A DNA stretch of 64,000 nt from Shewanella schlegeliana (GCF_016765635.1 NZ_JAESVD010000008.1:62001-126000); one strand, 5' to 3'. Positions 1 through 9,593 are shown, numbered from the stretch's first letter. Notes: a model not told the origin generated them from the sequence alone. Program-made: numbers and translations.

Positions 1-65
1 ATACCCGGCTAAGAAAAGGCATAAAAAAGCCTATTTACTTTGTCGTAAACGCTTAGGAACCCACA

Positions 66-1103
66 ATGACGCAGATCACCCTACTTACCCCTGACGATTG
101 GCACTTACATTTTCGCGATGGCGATATGTTACAAGAAACGGTTCCCGCCACTGCGCGCCTGTTTCAACGTGCGATTGTGATGCCTAACCTTTTACCACCT
201 GTCACCGATGCAAAGATGGTAACTGAGTATCGTGAGCGTATTTTGGCGGCACGACCAGCGGGTTCAACCTTTGAACCGCTAATGACGATCTTTCTAACCA
301 ACAACACCACAGAGCAAGACATCATCGATGCCAAAGCCGCAGGTGTTGTTGCCGCAAAGCTTTATCCAGCAGGCGCGACGACTAACTCTGACGCCGCAGT
401 AAAAGCCCTCGATGCGCTATTCCCAGTATTCGAAGCCATGGCAAAGCACGGCATGTTGCTACTGGTTCACGGTGAAGTGACAGAATCTCATATCGATATC
501 TTCGACCGCGAAGCTATGTTCATCGAACGCTACCTTGCGCGCATCGTTGCATCATTCCCAACTCTTAAAGTGGTATTCGAGCATATCACCACTAAAGATG
601 CGGCTGAGTTTGTGATGGAGGCTGCTGACAATGTAGCGGCAACGATTACCCCGCAGCACTTACTGCTAAACCGCAATGACCTGCTAGTTGGCGGCGTTCG
701 TCCACACAACTTCTGCTTACCTGTGCTTAAGCGCAGTACTCACCAAGAGGCGCTACGCGCAGCCGTTGCGACAGGCTCGAGCAAGTTCTTCTTAGGTACA
801 GATTCTGCGCCGCACGAGAAGCATCGTAAAGAATCGGCTTGTGGCTGTGCGGGTTGTTACAGTGCATGGAGTGCATTAGAGCTATACGCACAGGTATTTG
901 ATGACTTAGGTGCACTGGACAAGCTAGAAGGCTTTGCCAGTAAGCATGGCCCAGATTTTTACGGCCTAGCGCGCAACACCAGTACCGTTACCCTAGTCAA
1001 AGAGAAATGGACAGTACCGAGCGAGATCATCTTGCCAAACGGTAACCCAATTGTGCCATTCTTTGCTGGTGAAGAGGTGAACTGGAAAGTGAAAACTGCT
1101 TAA
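66..1103 (+). CDS. pyrC: Dihydroorotase (PyrC)
   Basis: Catalyses reversible cyclisation of N-carbamoyl-L-aspartate to L-dihydroorotate in cytosolic de novo pyrimidine synthesis. The 345-residue length matches class II dihydroorotases of E. coli type. Visible motifs are the N-terminal metal-binding HLH (His13, His15) followed by FRDG, the lysine expected to be carboxylated (Lys98 in KLYPAG), His134 in LLVHGE, His172 in FEHITT, and Asp245 in FLGTDSAPH. All residues for a binuclear zinc site are therefore present. An ATG follows a TAGGAA-like ribosome site. A strong terminator follows the stop, so the gene looks monocistronic. Family assignment is secure. Confidence 0.97.
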   Translation: MTQITLLTPDDWHLHFRDGDMLQETVPATARLFQRAIVMPNLLPPVTDAKMVTEYRERILAARPAGSTFEPLMTIFLTNNTTEQDIIDAKAAGVVAAKLYPAGATTNSDAAVKALDALFPVFEAMAKHGMLLLVHGEVTESHIDIFDREAMFIERYLARIVASFPTLKVVFEHITTKDAAEFVMEAADNVAATITPQHLLLNRNDLLVGGVRPHNFCLPVLKRSTHQEALRAAVATGSSKFFLGTDSAPHEKHRKESACGCAGCYSAWSALELYAQVFDDLGALDKLEGFASKHGPDFYGLARNTSTVTLVKEKWTVPSEIILPNGNPIVPFFAGEEVNWKVKTA

Positions 1104-1130
1104 ACGCGGAGCACTACGCCAATCATGCTA

Positions 1131-1159
1131 AAAAAAGCCTGCTCATTGCAGGCTTTTTT
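1131..1159 (+). terminator. Rho-independent terminator after pyrC
   Basis: A run of A, a GC-rich stem (AGCCTGC/GCAGGCT) around a short loop, and a run of T lie 27 bp past the pyrC stop. The flanking A and T runs make it usable on both strands. Confidence 0.85.
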
Positions 1160-1397
1160 GTTTTTTAACTGTGTTCCGTCCTGAGATAATAGCAAAGCTA
1201 GCTATGTGTCTAAATGTATCCATATCAGCGCCAAATACACACACTGTTACCTCAAGACATCGGCTGAATTGAAAATAAGATAAAGATACATTTGAATACA
1301 AAGTTAGCACATCTTTTTTCATTGCCTTGCGCTTAAATGCCTCCATGCAAACGCATAACTTAAAGCTATTTTAAGTCCATAACGCAAGGAGCAACCG

Positions 1398-1745
1398 ATG
1401 AAGAAACTATTACCATTAACCGCGATTGTACTGACCTCAATCACCTTTAATGCATCAGCTGCAATGGAACCCAATTTAGAGAAAAAGCTAATTGCCGTCT
1501 GTAAGACTGCTTTAAGCGATAACCTGCTTCTTTATAGCAGAACCATGCAGGAAAATAAGATAAACAAACACAGGGTGTTTCCAAGGCTGGTCTGTAACGG
1601 TCAGAGTTTCCACGATTTTGCGATCTCAAATGGTGCCACTAAAGTAGCCAATAAGATTGCGCCATATAATAGCTCTGGCAGCACATCAATTACCGACCTT
1701 GCAATGACAGACTCGAAAGACGTCGGCTATTCTGTCATTTTCTAA
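1398..1745 (+). CDS. Small secreted DUF3718-family protein
   Basis: A 115-residue protein with a signal peptide (MKKLLPLTAIVLTSITF..., cleavage expected after NASA near residue 21). The mature part holds two cysteines (in AVCKTAL and LVCNGQ) that could form one periplasmic disulfide. The central LVCNGQSFHDFAISNGA segment resembles the DUF3718 family, which is common in Shewanella and has no known function. The start is supported by an AAGGAG site eight bases upstream. It stands alone between pyrC and a convergent gene. The family call is from memory of the motif and is moderately sure; function is unknown. Confidence 0.75.
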   Translation: MKKLLPLTAIVLTSITFNASAAMEPNLEKKLIAVCKTALSDNLLLYSRTMQENKINKHRVFPRLVCNGQSFHDFAISNGATKVANKIAPYNSSGSTSITDLAMTDSKDVGYSVIF

Positions 1746-1817
1746 CGCTCAAGCCTGATGAAAAGGGAGTTAACCTTTTCATCAGGCCTGCTGAGATTTA
1801 AGTTACTGAGACAAGGG

Positions 1818-2597
1818 TTACTCCCGCCCCAATGCATCCCCTAATGGCTCAAAATAGGCGATAAGCGCATTGAAGATCTGCGCCCTGTGCTCAAGGGTCG
1901 GGTAACCACCCGCATCAAACAGGGGGGACTTTAACGTTTCATCTACCAAGTAGGGGTTAGTGATATCTGGGTAAGATTCGATGCAGGACTCAAACGCCCG
2001 CGCCATTAGCTCGGTTGGCCGTGAAAAATACTGAGTACCATACTGTTTATCCAGTGCAATGGCACGATTAACATAATCGTACCCATCCTCGCCATTTTCA
2101 CTGAGCATACTCACCTCAAACACACGATCTAAACGCCGGTTAAGTGGATGCTGAATCGGTTTAACATCGGCAATCCAGCTGTGGCTGGCAAAAGAGATCC
2201 CTCGCGGTGAGATATGAAAAGATTTAGAAGCGATGTAATGGTCAAACGCATGCCAGAACTCATGCGCCAGTGCTCCCGCGCCGGCATTTTTAGCCAGTGC
2301 TAGCTCACGCCGCTGCGGAGCATAATGGGCTTGTACGCCTTTTTGACCGCCACTGCCAAAGGCAAGGTTCAAGGTTTCGCGCAGCCCCAGCGCCTTAGGG
2401 GGAAGTTTTAAGATAAAAGCCAAGTCGGCCAAAGAGTCAAAAATCAGATTAGCAGCCTTGTCGCGCTCCTCATTTTCAACCCACTTACCTAGGCGGATAT
2501 GGCCAAGACCAAATACCTGTTTGATATCGACAAAGCTGACCTGCTCGTCGAAGCGGTAATCGGGACCTATACGCTTGTAGCTGCGGCTTTTTAGCAC
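1818..2597 (-). CDS. CLCA_X-family protein, putative zinc metallopeptidase
   Basis: A 259-residue protein without a signal peptide, so probably cytosolic. It has an HExxH zinc-peptidase motif (His112, Glu113, His116 in AHEFWHAFDH). A downstream glutamate in SRPTELMARAFES is a candidate third ligand. This arrangement is typical of the large polyvalent-protein-associated metallopeptidase-like domain, and such proteins are annotated CLCA_X in Shewanella and Vibrio. Substrate and role are unknown. It is transcribed divergently from ppiC, and no partner gene is evident. The HExxH motif is seen directly; peptidase activity is inferred. Confidence 0.75.
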   Translation of the reverse strand: MLKSRSYKRIGPDYRFDEQVSFVDIKQVFGLGHIRLGKWVENEERDKAANLIFDSLADLAFILKLPPKALGLRETLNLAFGSGGQKGVQAHYAPQRRELALAKNAGAGALAHEFWHAFDHYIASKSFHISPRGISFASHSWIADVKPIQHPLNRRLDRVFEVSMLSENGEDGYDYVNRAIALDKQYGTQYFSRPTELMARAFESCIESYPDITNPYLVDETLKSPLFDAGGYPTLEHRAQIFNALIAYFEPLGDALGRE

Positions 2598-2796
2598 CTA
2601 TGAGTTCCCTGTTGGTAAAGTTCTGAGTTTTTGTGGCATCAATTATAAAGCGATAACCGATCCTGACTAGCAATTACTATAATTCTATCGCGATAATCCA
2701 TCGCCACAAATTATCCGCTTCGCCTTAAGGCTAGCTTAGGCGATGCCATAAGCGATATAATCGCCCACATTAGTTTCAGATCATATAGGCCTTATC

Positions 2797-3075
2797 ATGG
2801 CACGCACCGCAGCCGCACTACACATTTTGGTTAAGCACCAAACACTTGCCGAAGACATTATCAAGCAGCTTAACAAAGGGGCTAAATTCGACGTACTCGC
2901 CAAGAAGCACTCTACCTGCCCATCGGGCAAAAAAGGCGGCAGTTTAGGCGAATTTAAGAAAGGGCAGATGGTGCCTCAATTTGATAAAGTCTGCTTCACA
3001 GGCGAGTTAATCACCCCGCATCTAGTGAAAACAAAGTTCGGTTGGCATGTGATAAAGATCCTTTATAGAACCTAG
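2797..3075 (+). CDS. ppiC: Peptidyl-prolyl cis-trans isomerase C (parvulin)
   Basis: A single-domain cytosolic parvulin of 92 residues, about the length of E. coli PpiC. It catalyses cis-trans isomerisation of Xaa-Pro bonds. Diagnostic segments are [10 protein letters not shown] near the start, the [20 protein letters not shown] block, the [10 protein letters not shown] stretch, and the C-terminal [11 protein letters not shown]. There is no signal peptide. The stop codon TAG lies inside the first bases of the composite repeat that fills the downstream gap. The protein still ends where the family normally ends, so the repeat abuts the gene without evident damage. Confidence 0.95.
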   Translation: MARTAAALHILVKHQTLAEDIIKQLNKGAKFDVLAKKHSTCPSGKKGGSLGEFKKGQMVPQFDKVCFTGELITPHLVKTKFGWHVIKILYRT

Positions 3076-3365
3076 GTTCTAGGACGCTTCGCTGCGAGGG
3101 CGGGCTTCGCCCTGCTAGGAAAAGCACAAGCTTGACGGGCTTAAGCCCGACCTACAGAATAGAATATGTTTTTTGGCCGTTCGTCGTTGCTCTTCCTAGG
3201 ACCATCTTTTCCTAGAGCCTAGGCCCTTTCTCAGCTTTTTCCAGCTTTTCCGTTAGCGCAGCGTTCCGTAAGTGACGCAGTCACGTTCGTAAAGCCGTAG
3301 GCCGTTCGTCTTTTCTTTTCCCGTCTTTGCTCTTCCTAGGACCTGCTTTTCCTAGAACCTAGCAC
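3067..3365. repeat. Composite intergenic repeat, copy 1 (REP-like core)
   Basis: Opens with a perfect 14-bp palindrome AGAACCTAGGTTCT (3067-3080). Then come a short hairpin GGGCTTCGCCC (about 3102-3112) and a REP-like palindrome TGACGGGCTTAAGCCCGACC ending in CTAC (3133-3155). Read on the minus strand this is a GTAG foot plus palindrome. Further on are a GTGACGCAGTCAC hairpin and repeated TTCCTAG/CCTAGAACC motifs up to about 3361. Near-identical modules recur at about 4.5-4.8, 55.06-55.48 and 59.3-59.7 kb. It fills the gap between convergent ppiC and the sugar dehydrogenase gene. GTAG-footed palindromes are the hallmark of REP elements mobilised by RAYT transposases; no RAYT gene is in the window. 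Confidence 0.8.
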
Positions 3366-3370
3366 CTTCT

Positions 3371-4453
3371 TTACCGCTTAAGCTTATAAAGATTGCCGCT
3401 ATCGGTACTGAAATAGATATCCCCTTGTGGCGACACTTCAATGTCTCTAATTCGCTCGCCTAGCTCTGACATGAGCCGCTGCTCAGCAACCGCTTTGTCT
3501 ACGTCGTTAATCGTCACCACATTGATGTGGGTCAGCTTTAATGCCCCCGCCAATAACTTACCATCAAGCTCTGGAAATTTATCACCGTGATACATCACCA
3601 GACTGCCTGGGGCAATAGAAGGAACATACACCTTTACTGGCGGTTCAATCCCCTCTTTTAATTTACCCTCGCCAACGCTTATTGGTCCCCAATACTCTTT
3701 CCCATGGGAGGTTACTGGCCACCCATAATTAGCCCCTTTTTTAATTAAGTTGATCTCATCACCACCACGTGGGCCATGCTCAATTGACCACAGCTTTTGG
3801 CTTTGAGTATCAAAAAATAAGCCCTGAGGGTTGCGATGGCCGTAGCTCCAGATCTCATCAAGCACGGCTTTATTATCAATAAAAGGGTTATCGCTAGGCG
3901 TGCTGCCATCTGGTTTCAAGCGTAAAATGGAACCTGCATGAGTTAGCGTATCTTGGCCATTATCACGTACACCACGATCACCAATTGAGAAGTAGAGACT
4001 ATTCTTATCAAAGGTAATACGACTACCAAAGTGCCTACTGGTATCTGTGCGCGAAGTTGATACAAACAGATCTAGCCAATCAGTAAGCTTACCGTTTTTG
4101 TAAGTCGCTTGAGCAAGTGTCGTGGCGCCCTCGCCACCAATGTCTTTGCTGTAAGTCAGGTAAACTTTGTTAGCTTCAAAAGGAGATAGTGCGATATCCA
4201 GTAAACCGCCCTGCCCTTGGGCCCACACACCTTCTGGCGTAAACAATGTTTGATGCTTACCCGTTTTAAGGTTTACACGCTTTACCACGCCTTGTCTCTC
4301 TGTCACCAGCATGGTTTGCGGGTCAACATAGGCTAAGCCCCAAGGCACACTCAACCCACTAGCCACCTTTTCGGCTTCAAGTGCTTGAGCACTGCTTACC
4401 AGCATAAGAGCAGACATCAACAAACTGATAGTTTGAGTCACTTTCATCGACAT
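3371..4453 (-). CDS. PQQ-dependent sugar dehydrogenase (aldose dehydrogenase type)
   Basis: A soluble periplasmic beta-propeller dehydrogenase of the GSDH/YliI family, expected to oxidise aldose sugars using PQQ. Length (360) and order fit the family. There is a signal peptide ending near residue 24 (SSAQA), and an opening VASGLSVPWGLAYV blade. Diagnostic segments are YGHRNPQGLFFD and EHGPRGGDEINLIKKGANYGWP, then a C-terminal GDIYFSTDSGNLYKL blade. The first ATG (4453) has an AAGGA site at good spacing; an in-frame ATG two codons later is an alternative. Composite repeats lie on both sides. Substrate cannot be told from sequence. Confidence 0.88.
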   Translation of the reverse strand: MSMKVTQTISLLMSALMLVSSAQALEAEKVASGLSVPWGLAYVDPQTMLVTERQGVVKRVNLKTGKHQTLFTPEGVWAQGQGGLLDIALSPFEANKVYLTYSKDIGGEGATTLAQATYKNGKLTDWLDLFVSTSRTDTSRHFGSRITFDKNSLYFSIGDRGVRDNGQDTLTHAGSILRLKPDGSTPSDNPFIDNKAVLDEIWSYGHRNPQGLFFDTQSQKLWSIEHGPRGGDEINLIKKGANYGWPVTSHGKEYWGPISVGEGKLKEGIEPPVKVYVPSIAPGSLVMYHGDKFPELDGKLLAGALKLTHINVVTINDVDKAVAEQRLMSELGERIRDIEVSPQGDIYFSTDSGNLYKLKR

Positions 4454-4484
4454 ACCTGTCCTTTTTTAATTACTTTTATAATTA

Positions 4485-4850
4485 AGTTCTAGGTTCTAGG
4501 TTCTAGGTTCTAAAACCAGCATAAAGCAGTCTATTTAAGATTCAAGTTGGAATTGAGAGAGGACATCTACATCTATTAGGCCCTAGGTTCTAGGTCGCTT
4601 CGCTGCGAGGACGGGCTTCGCCCTGCTAGGAAAATCAAAAGCGTGACGGGCTAAAGCCCGACCTACAACAAACACCGCTTCTCCCTGCTTTTAACCGGCT
4701 TTTCCCGTCTCAGCTTTCATCGTCTTTGCTTTTTGCATTTCCTAGGACCTTTCTTTGCTTTTCCTAGAACCTCGAACCTTCTGAGCATTCCGTTAGGCCG
4801 CAGGCCGATCAGCTTTGTTTTCCCTAGCACCTGCTTTTCCGTCTCAGCTC
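4485..4850. repeat. Composite intergenic repeat, copy 2
   Basis: Starts with a 7-bp tandem (TTCTAGG three times plus a partial, 4488-4512). It resumes at about 4578 with CCCTAGGTTCTAGG, a GCTTCGCTGCGAGGACGGGC block, the GGGCTTCGCCC hairpin and a REP-like palindrome ending in CTAC (4644-4666). Then follow CTTTTCCTAGAACC-type segments and a GTTAGGCCGCAGGCCG hairpin to about 4850. It separates the 5' end of the sugar dehydrogenase gene from the 3' end of the QEGLA-motif gene. A short hairpin CGCCTTGCGGCATCAGCAGC/AAGGCG at about 4872-4898, next to the latter gene, may serve as its terminator. Confidence 0.75.
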
Positions 4851-4943
4851 TAACCGCCATAGATAAAAAAACGCCTTGCGGCATCAGCAGCAAGGCGTTC
4901 GACTTTCTATCAACTATCAACTATCGATTAGCAGCAAACTGGA

Positions 4944-6923
4944 TTAACGAATTGCTGAAATAAGGTAATCGATTACGGCTGTCTCAGGTGTCGACTTGTG
5001 CTTAAGCTCAAATAATGGCGTAGGACGCTCTAACATATTACGCTCAACCATTTCGTTCAGAATAGGTAAATCCAGCGTCCCCGCTTTACCCGCTAATAAG
5101 TTATCTAACGAGGTGGTTTTACTTAAGTTAACGATATCTCTAAAGCCCTTGAGGTAGAGAAAGTCTTTAGTTAAACCGCCGCCGCGATAAACGCGAGTCG
5201 TTAAGGTAAAGGCTTGCTCTGTGGTTTGACCATATTCACGTTTCAACGTTTGGAAGGTCATCGAAAAGTCACGCTGCTCTAGCATCAAGTTCACCGCGAT
5301 AACGCGCAGCGCCAAGATCTTAAGACGATTAAGGGTTAAGTTGCCCGAGCAATATTCGCTATAAATCGCCACACCTTCTTGAGTATGGGTATTGCCCACT
5401 AAACCAAGTGACAACACTCTTAGCTTTTGGCGACGAGCATTCACAGTGGTGAGCATATGCACACCTAGCTCATGGTAAGCAAAAGCGACTAACTCTTTGC
5501 TGGTAAACATGGCATCTTTGTTGATTAACAGGCTGCCGCGCTCGTTGTTTACCATCGCCTTAGCTACGATACGTGTCGATTTTTCAACCTTACACTTAAG
5601 GCCCCATTCATCGGCCTGCTTTTGGAATGACTTCACCGCATAGGCAGAATCATAAATCGCTTCCTCGTCATCCCCCTCGATATCAGGTGCACGCAACAGG
5701 AACTCGGCATTGGCGATATCTTCTTTATCTGGCTGGCCGTAATACTTAAGCGAGTTATAGACAAACTCGTCTGTTCCAATTGAGCATAAAAGATCAATTT
5801 TAGTGGCTAAGTTATCGATCACGTGACGATAAAGCTGCTGAATATCGGCGTCCATGATATTAGAGACAGGCAGCTTATATAACTGCTCACGGAACTGATA
5901 TGGATTCAGGTTTAGCTGCTTGTAGCTAAACTCAGGCGCAGCAGCACCTTTACGCGCCAAGAACTTTTTACGCTCACTGGCAATATTAATCGGGTTAATA
6001 TATTTCAGCGTCGCAACGTTACTGGCCAGCTTAAATAGGCTCTTATCAAGCGACAGTATTTCAGGTGGCAGCGTTGATGACAGCAGATCGACATTTCTTA
6101 CTGACTTGCGCTTACCAAAACGGCGCATAAAGTAAGCCGCAGTTTCTGAGATAGCTTGCTTAACCCCTGCCTTAAGCTCTTCTAAAACCAGCGGGTATAA
6201 CTCACCTGTGGTTTCATCCATAAAGACTTTTTTCACTTCAAGTGGTAACACTAGCGTGTGGTCGAAATGGGCGTTCACATGGGCGATAAGATAACCACGG
6301 CCTTGGAAAACTTCGTCTCGTGCGGCGCGAACATCAAGGTTTGGCAGCTCAATCTTGCTTAACTGTTTCTCAAAACTCTGGCAGGTCGTGCCCCAGCGCT
6401 CAATATCTATCTGGCTGGTACCAATATTAAAGGTCGGTGTATCACCTTCAATTTTCTGGTAATTATATGAGTGCACGTCAAATACAATACTGTTATTAAA
6501 CTGCTTCTCTAAACGTGCAACCAAGGCGCTCAGTACATTATAGAAAGACTGATGCTTAGCATGGCTTTCATTACGCTGCTTAGTGGTTAATGGTTTTTTC
6601 CAAGCCGTCTTATAGTTGGTTGAATGAGACTTTGGGCGATTCAAGTCATATTCAAAACGTGAGTCATTACCAGTCAATACGATCGGGAAAGAGGACAACA
6701 TGTCAGCGGTATAGGGTGCCTCAGCGTATAGGCGCTCCTCAGCGGTTAATTTACAGTTGTTTTTCAGCTCATCACGTAAATGGTGACCGTTATGAATAGC
6801 GGTACACACAAACGGAGAGTATTCATCAATCTTTACTGTAAATGAACCTGCTTCAACTTCCGCATGGAAGCATTCGCCTTTATTAATTAACGCTATACAC
6901 TCTTTTTCAGATAACCTGAGCAT
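4944..6923 (-). CDS. N-formylglutamate amidohydrolase-like / DUF1704 (QEGLA) metallopeptidase fusion
   Basis: A two-domain protein of about 659 residues. The N-terminal third resembles N-formylglutamate amidohydrolases (SFTVKIDEYSPFVCTAIHNGHH; VFDVHSYNY; HVNAHFDHTLVLPLEVKK). The C-terminal half is DUF1704, the family of bacterial QEGLA-motif proteins and eukaryotic microtubule tyrosine carboxypeptidases. It shows HELGVH at about residue 484 (HExxxH, metal plus catalytic Glu), then GLVGNTHTQEGVAIYSEY, the QEGLA-like motif. I take the ATG at 6923 with an AAAGG site, rather than a TTG two codons earlier. It overlaps the end of the upstream ATP-grasp gene by about 17 bp, so the two are translationally coupled. 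Peptide or amide hydrolysis is inferred; the substrate is unknown. Confidence 0.85.
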   Translation of the reverse strand: MLRLSEKECIALINKGECFHAEVEAGSFTVKIDEYSPFVCTAIHNGHHLRDELKNNCKLTAEERLYAEAPYTADMLSSFPIVLTGNDSRFEYDLNRPKSHSTNYKTAWKKPLTTKQRNESHAKHQSFYNVLSALVARLEKQFNNSIVFDVHSYNYQKIEGDTPTFNIGTSQIDIERWGTTCQSFEKQLSKIELPNLDVRAARDEVFQGRGYLIAHVNAHFDHTLVLPLEVKKVFMDETTGELYPLVLEELKAGVKQAISETAAYFMRRFGKRKSVRNVDLLSSTLPPEILSLDKSLFKLASNVATLKYINPINIASERKKFLARKGAAAPEFSYKQLNLNPYQFREQLYKLPVSNIMDADIQQLYRHVIDNLATKIDLLCSIGTDEFVYNSLKYYGQPDKEDIANAEFLLRAPDIEGDDEEAIYDSAYAVKSFQKQADEWGLKCKVEKSTRIVAKAMVNNERGSLLINKDAMFTSKELVAFAYHELGVHMLTTVNARRQKLRVLSLGLVGNTHTQEGVAIYSEYCSGNLTLNRLKILALRVIAVNLMLEQRDFSMTFQTLKREYGQTTEQAFTLTTRVYRGGGLTKDFLYLKGFRDIVNLSKTTSLDNLLAGKAGTLDLPILNEMVERNMLERPTPLFELKHKSTPETAVIDYLISAIR

Positions 6924-7944
6924 CTTCAATCGCCTTTCTAAATTCAGTTTTTCTGGTGTTCAATGCTTCTTTGGCATCGATTACACCTTCAATAAAATCA
7001 ATAACTTTCTTCTGAAGCTTAACGCTGTTTAACTTGTTGATACGCATGATGCCACCAGGGCTTTGCACGTTTACTTCAATCAACTTTTCGTTAATCACAT
7101 CAATGCCGACAAAGAACAAACCATCACGCACAAGCTTAGGTCCTATATGCTTGCACAGCTCCTTTTCTTTTTTAGTCAGCACATGCTTCACCACACTGCC
7201 ACCGGCATGAATATTTGAGCGAACCTCACCTGGTGCTGGCACACGCTTCATCGCACCAATAGGCTCACCATTTAGCATGAGAATACGCACATCGCCCTCT
7301 TCGGCGCCTTCAACATATTCTTGCAAAATAACGTAATTACCACCTTTGCCACTATTGATGTAGAACTGCAGCAGCGAGTGGAAACTCTTCTGCGCCGCTT
7401 TCTCAACGAGAATAACCCCCTGACCACCAAAACCATCTAAGGGTTTCATGATCATCTTATCGGTCTTGGACTCACGCAGTACCTGCTCTAAATACTCTGG
7501 CGTCTTAGATACATGAGTGACCGGAATGAAGGTATTATTTGGATCATCAAATGACGCGGTATACAGCTTATTATTGGCAATACGCAGGCCATCGATGTCG
7601 TTCATGATAAACACATCATCGCGTACCGAATCGAGGAAGTTGAGCGCAATCGGGTCGAGCGGTGGGCTCGCACGCATAAAGATGCTGTCAAACCCTGCAA
7701 GCGGCAACTGCACCTTTTTAAACTCAGCCTTCTTATAGAAAGAGACAATATTGCTCGGCGTAGGCTGCTCTTTATTGAATACTTGGCAAAACGCACTCGC
7801 CTCAGAGTCACGCATGGTTAAATTACTTGTGGTAGCCAGCGCAACGGTATGCCCCCTTGCAACACACTCATGAATTAACCTCAGTGTGGTGTCGGTTTCA
7901 GGCACAATAGTAGACCACGGGTACATCAAAAATAGAATATTCAA
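6907..7944 (-). CDS. GshB-like ATP-grasp ligase
   Basis: A 345-residue ATP-grasp protein built like prokaryotic glutathione synthetase. It has an N-terminal Rossmann-like strand (MNILFLMYPW), a central PLDGFGGQGVILVEK nucleotide-binding loop, and YVILQEYVEGAEEGDVRILML. A C-terminal EKLIEVNVQSPGGI metal-binding strand is equivalent to EINVTSP in GshB. The start is probably TTG at 7944, preceded by GAGA; the next ATG would cut off the first beta strand. It is first gene of an operon with the amidohydrolase/DUF1704 fusion. It should form an amide bond between a carboxylate and an amino compound. Because it lies with a hydrolase rather than with glutathione genes, it may be a paralogue making another peptide rather than the housekeeping GshB. 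Confidence 0.85.
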   Translation of the reverse strand: MNILFLMYPWSTIVPETDTTLRLIHECVARGHTVALATTSNLTMRDSEASAFCQVFNKEQPTPSNIVSFYKKAEFKKVQLPLAGFDSIFMRASPPLDPIALNFLDSVRDDVFIMNDIDGLRIANNKLYTASFDDPNNTFIPVTHVSKTPEYLEQVLRESKTDKMIMKPLDGFGGQGVILVEKAAQKSFHSLLQFYINSGKGGNYVILQEYVEGAEEGDVRILMLNGEPIGAMKRVPAPGEVRSNIHAGGSVVKHVLTKKEKELCKHIGPKLVRDGLFFVGIDVINEKLIEVNVQSPGGIMRINKLNSVKLQKKVIDFIEGVIDAKEALNTRKTEFRKAIEDAQVI

Positions 7945-8322
7945 TGGGATCTCTTTATAAAACGGAATGCTCTAAAGATCTTGGGCCAGATGGTGGCTTG
8001 GGGAGGTGTAGAGTATTCAAAATAAACAACACAATGACTTAGGTGAAATATGACCTAAATCGGACTATGGCATCTATCTATCAATACAAGTTGTACTAGA
8101 TATGGTGTCGCTAATTTACACCAAATTTTGCAATTGGAATATAAAAATATACCCACAAAATAAAATAAATTCATTCACTAATCACACAACTAGTCGACAA
8201 CCATCAAGCCCCTATAGCATGGCCTTTTCAGGACTTTGTCATCATGCATAAACTTGGGCTAAAGGCCTGTCTATGAGTGACGTTCTATCGCTGCTAATGG
8301 CAAAAAACAATCTGAATATCTA
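7945..8322. other. Intergenic region with putative operator for the ATP-grasp operon
   Basis: No gene was found here. The only structure noted is a 6-bp inverted repeat TTAGGT-N8-ACCTAA at 8039-8058, about 95 bp upstream of the TTG start of the ATP-grasp gene, which could be a regulator site. The rest is AT-rich. Confidence 0.3.
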
Positions 8323-9384
8323 TTAACCCAATGCTGCTATAACCGCTTTTGAAGTGGTACGACTGTGCTCAGGCGCATAAACCTTTATCTGATTTCTTCC
8401 CGAGTGTTTCGCATCATATAGGGCTAAATCGGCACGTTTAACCCAAAGCTCAGGCTCTTCAGCTGCGATAGATTCAGCAATACCTATGCTAAGTGTCACT
8501 CCTGAGGCTTCGGGGTATAGCTTGGTTATGCCCTCAATCACTTTGTTATTGATCGTGTGAGCCACTGCCACCGCGCTCTCAACGCTGGTGCTGTCGAATA
8601 ACAGCAAGAATTCATCGCCTCCGAGGCGAAAAAGCAGGTCGCTCTTTCTGCAATTCATATTAATCCGTTCGACGACAACCTTTATCACTTTATCACCCAT
8701 ATCATGACCATGTAGATCGTTCACCAGCTTAAAGTTATCGATATCGATGAGGGCAATACAGGTTCCCAGCCCCATCTTGGCGTTTTCACTTGCCATCAAT
8801 AAGGAATCATCCATCTGATAACGGTTCAACGCTCCAGTTAATGAATCTTTTATTGAGAGTTCACGCAAATCTCGTTGTAACTTTCGCATAGCTCCAATCA
8901 CAACATGCGCAATAGATACACATATCAGCAGCGCCAAGACATATCGTAGAGTGACCATATAAGCTTGATGTGGAATCGCTGCTAGCGCCGAGCCGAAAAT
9001 AATCAGTGCATTGGTCAACATCGCCATTTTTTTTGGCACCATAAACACTATGGTCATAACGACAGGAAACACCCAGTAAGTCGCTAACGTACCGAAAGTA
9101 TGGATACTCAACACTATCGATATACACAGTAAAAACAGTGGGGGGAAATACCCGATAAGTTGACGCTTTAAACGAAAAATAGCGATGACTTCGATAATTA
9201 AACTCAGCTCAAAAGCCAACAGAAAAAAGCCTAAGCCAAGCTCACCGATAAAGAGGTTTTTAATCCCCAAGGGGACAAAAGTAACAAGGGTGACAAGCAG
9301 AATGAAAGCCAGTACACGCCTATGCTTGTATAGATCCAAACGATCTTTATCCCGATGTTTAACTGAAAAGGTTAAGCTATCCAT
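8323..9384 (-). CDS. Membrane-anchored diguanylate cyclase (GGDEF)
   Basis: The N-terminal half (residues about 25-165) is a run of hydrophobic helices with short loops, followed by a linker helix (MRKLQRDLRELSIKDSLTGALNR) and a GGDEF domain. The active-site signature is intact (LFRLGGDEFLLLF). An inhibitory I-site RxxD (RKSD) lies exactly five residues before GGDEF. The domain closes normally with ADLALYDAKHSGRNQIKVY. It should make cyclic di-GMP from two GTP at the inner membrane, with product inhibition. The membrane sensor region is not recognised, so the input signal is unknown. There is no EAL domain. It is a single gene. Confidence 0.92.
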   Translation of the reverse strand: MDSLTFSVKHRDKDRLDLYKHRRVLAFILLVTLVTFVPLGIKNLFIGELGLGFFLLAFELSLIIEVIAIFRLKRQLIGYFPPLFLLCISIVLSIHTFGTLATYWVFPVVMTIVFMVPKKMAMLTNALIIFGSALAAIPHQAYMVTLRYVLALLICVSIAHVVIGAMRKLQRDLRELSIKDSLTGALNRYQMDDSLLMASENAKMGLGTCIALIDIDNFKLVNDLHGHDMGDKVIKVVVERINMNCRKSDLLFRLGGDEFLLLFDSTSVESAVAVAHTINNKVIEGITKLYPEASGVTLSIGIAESIAAEEPELWVKRADLALYDAKHSGRNQIKVYAPEHSRTTSKAVIAALG

Positions 9385-9593
9385 AATGCGACCTTTTTAA
9401 TACAAAAATTTAAGCTTTGGAACAAAGGCACCTAATACACAAAATACGACACATTAGAATAAGGTCAAGTAAATAGCCTAATATATGTAGCGATATGCTT
9501 ACCGATTAGGCCTTGATAAAACAGATAATCAGACCTTTAAGTAATCAAAAATTTCAACTTATCGAAACAAACACCCTATAATATTTCTAGCAT

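Noticed and set aside
4733..4963. 76-codon plus-strand frame and its minus-strand partner
   Set aside because: They lie in the composite repeat and its edge and have no ribosome site or protein-like family.
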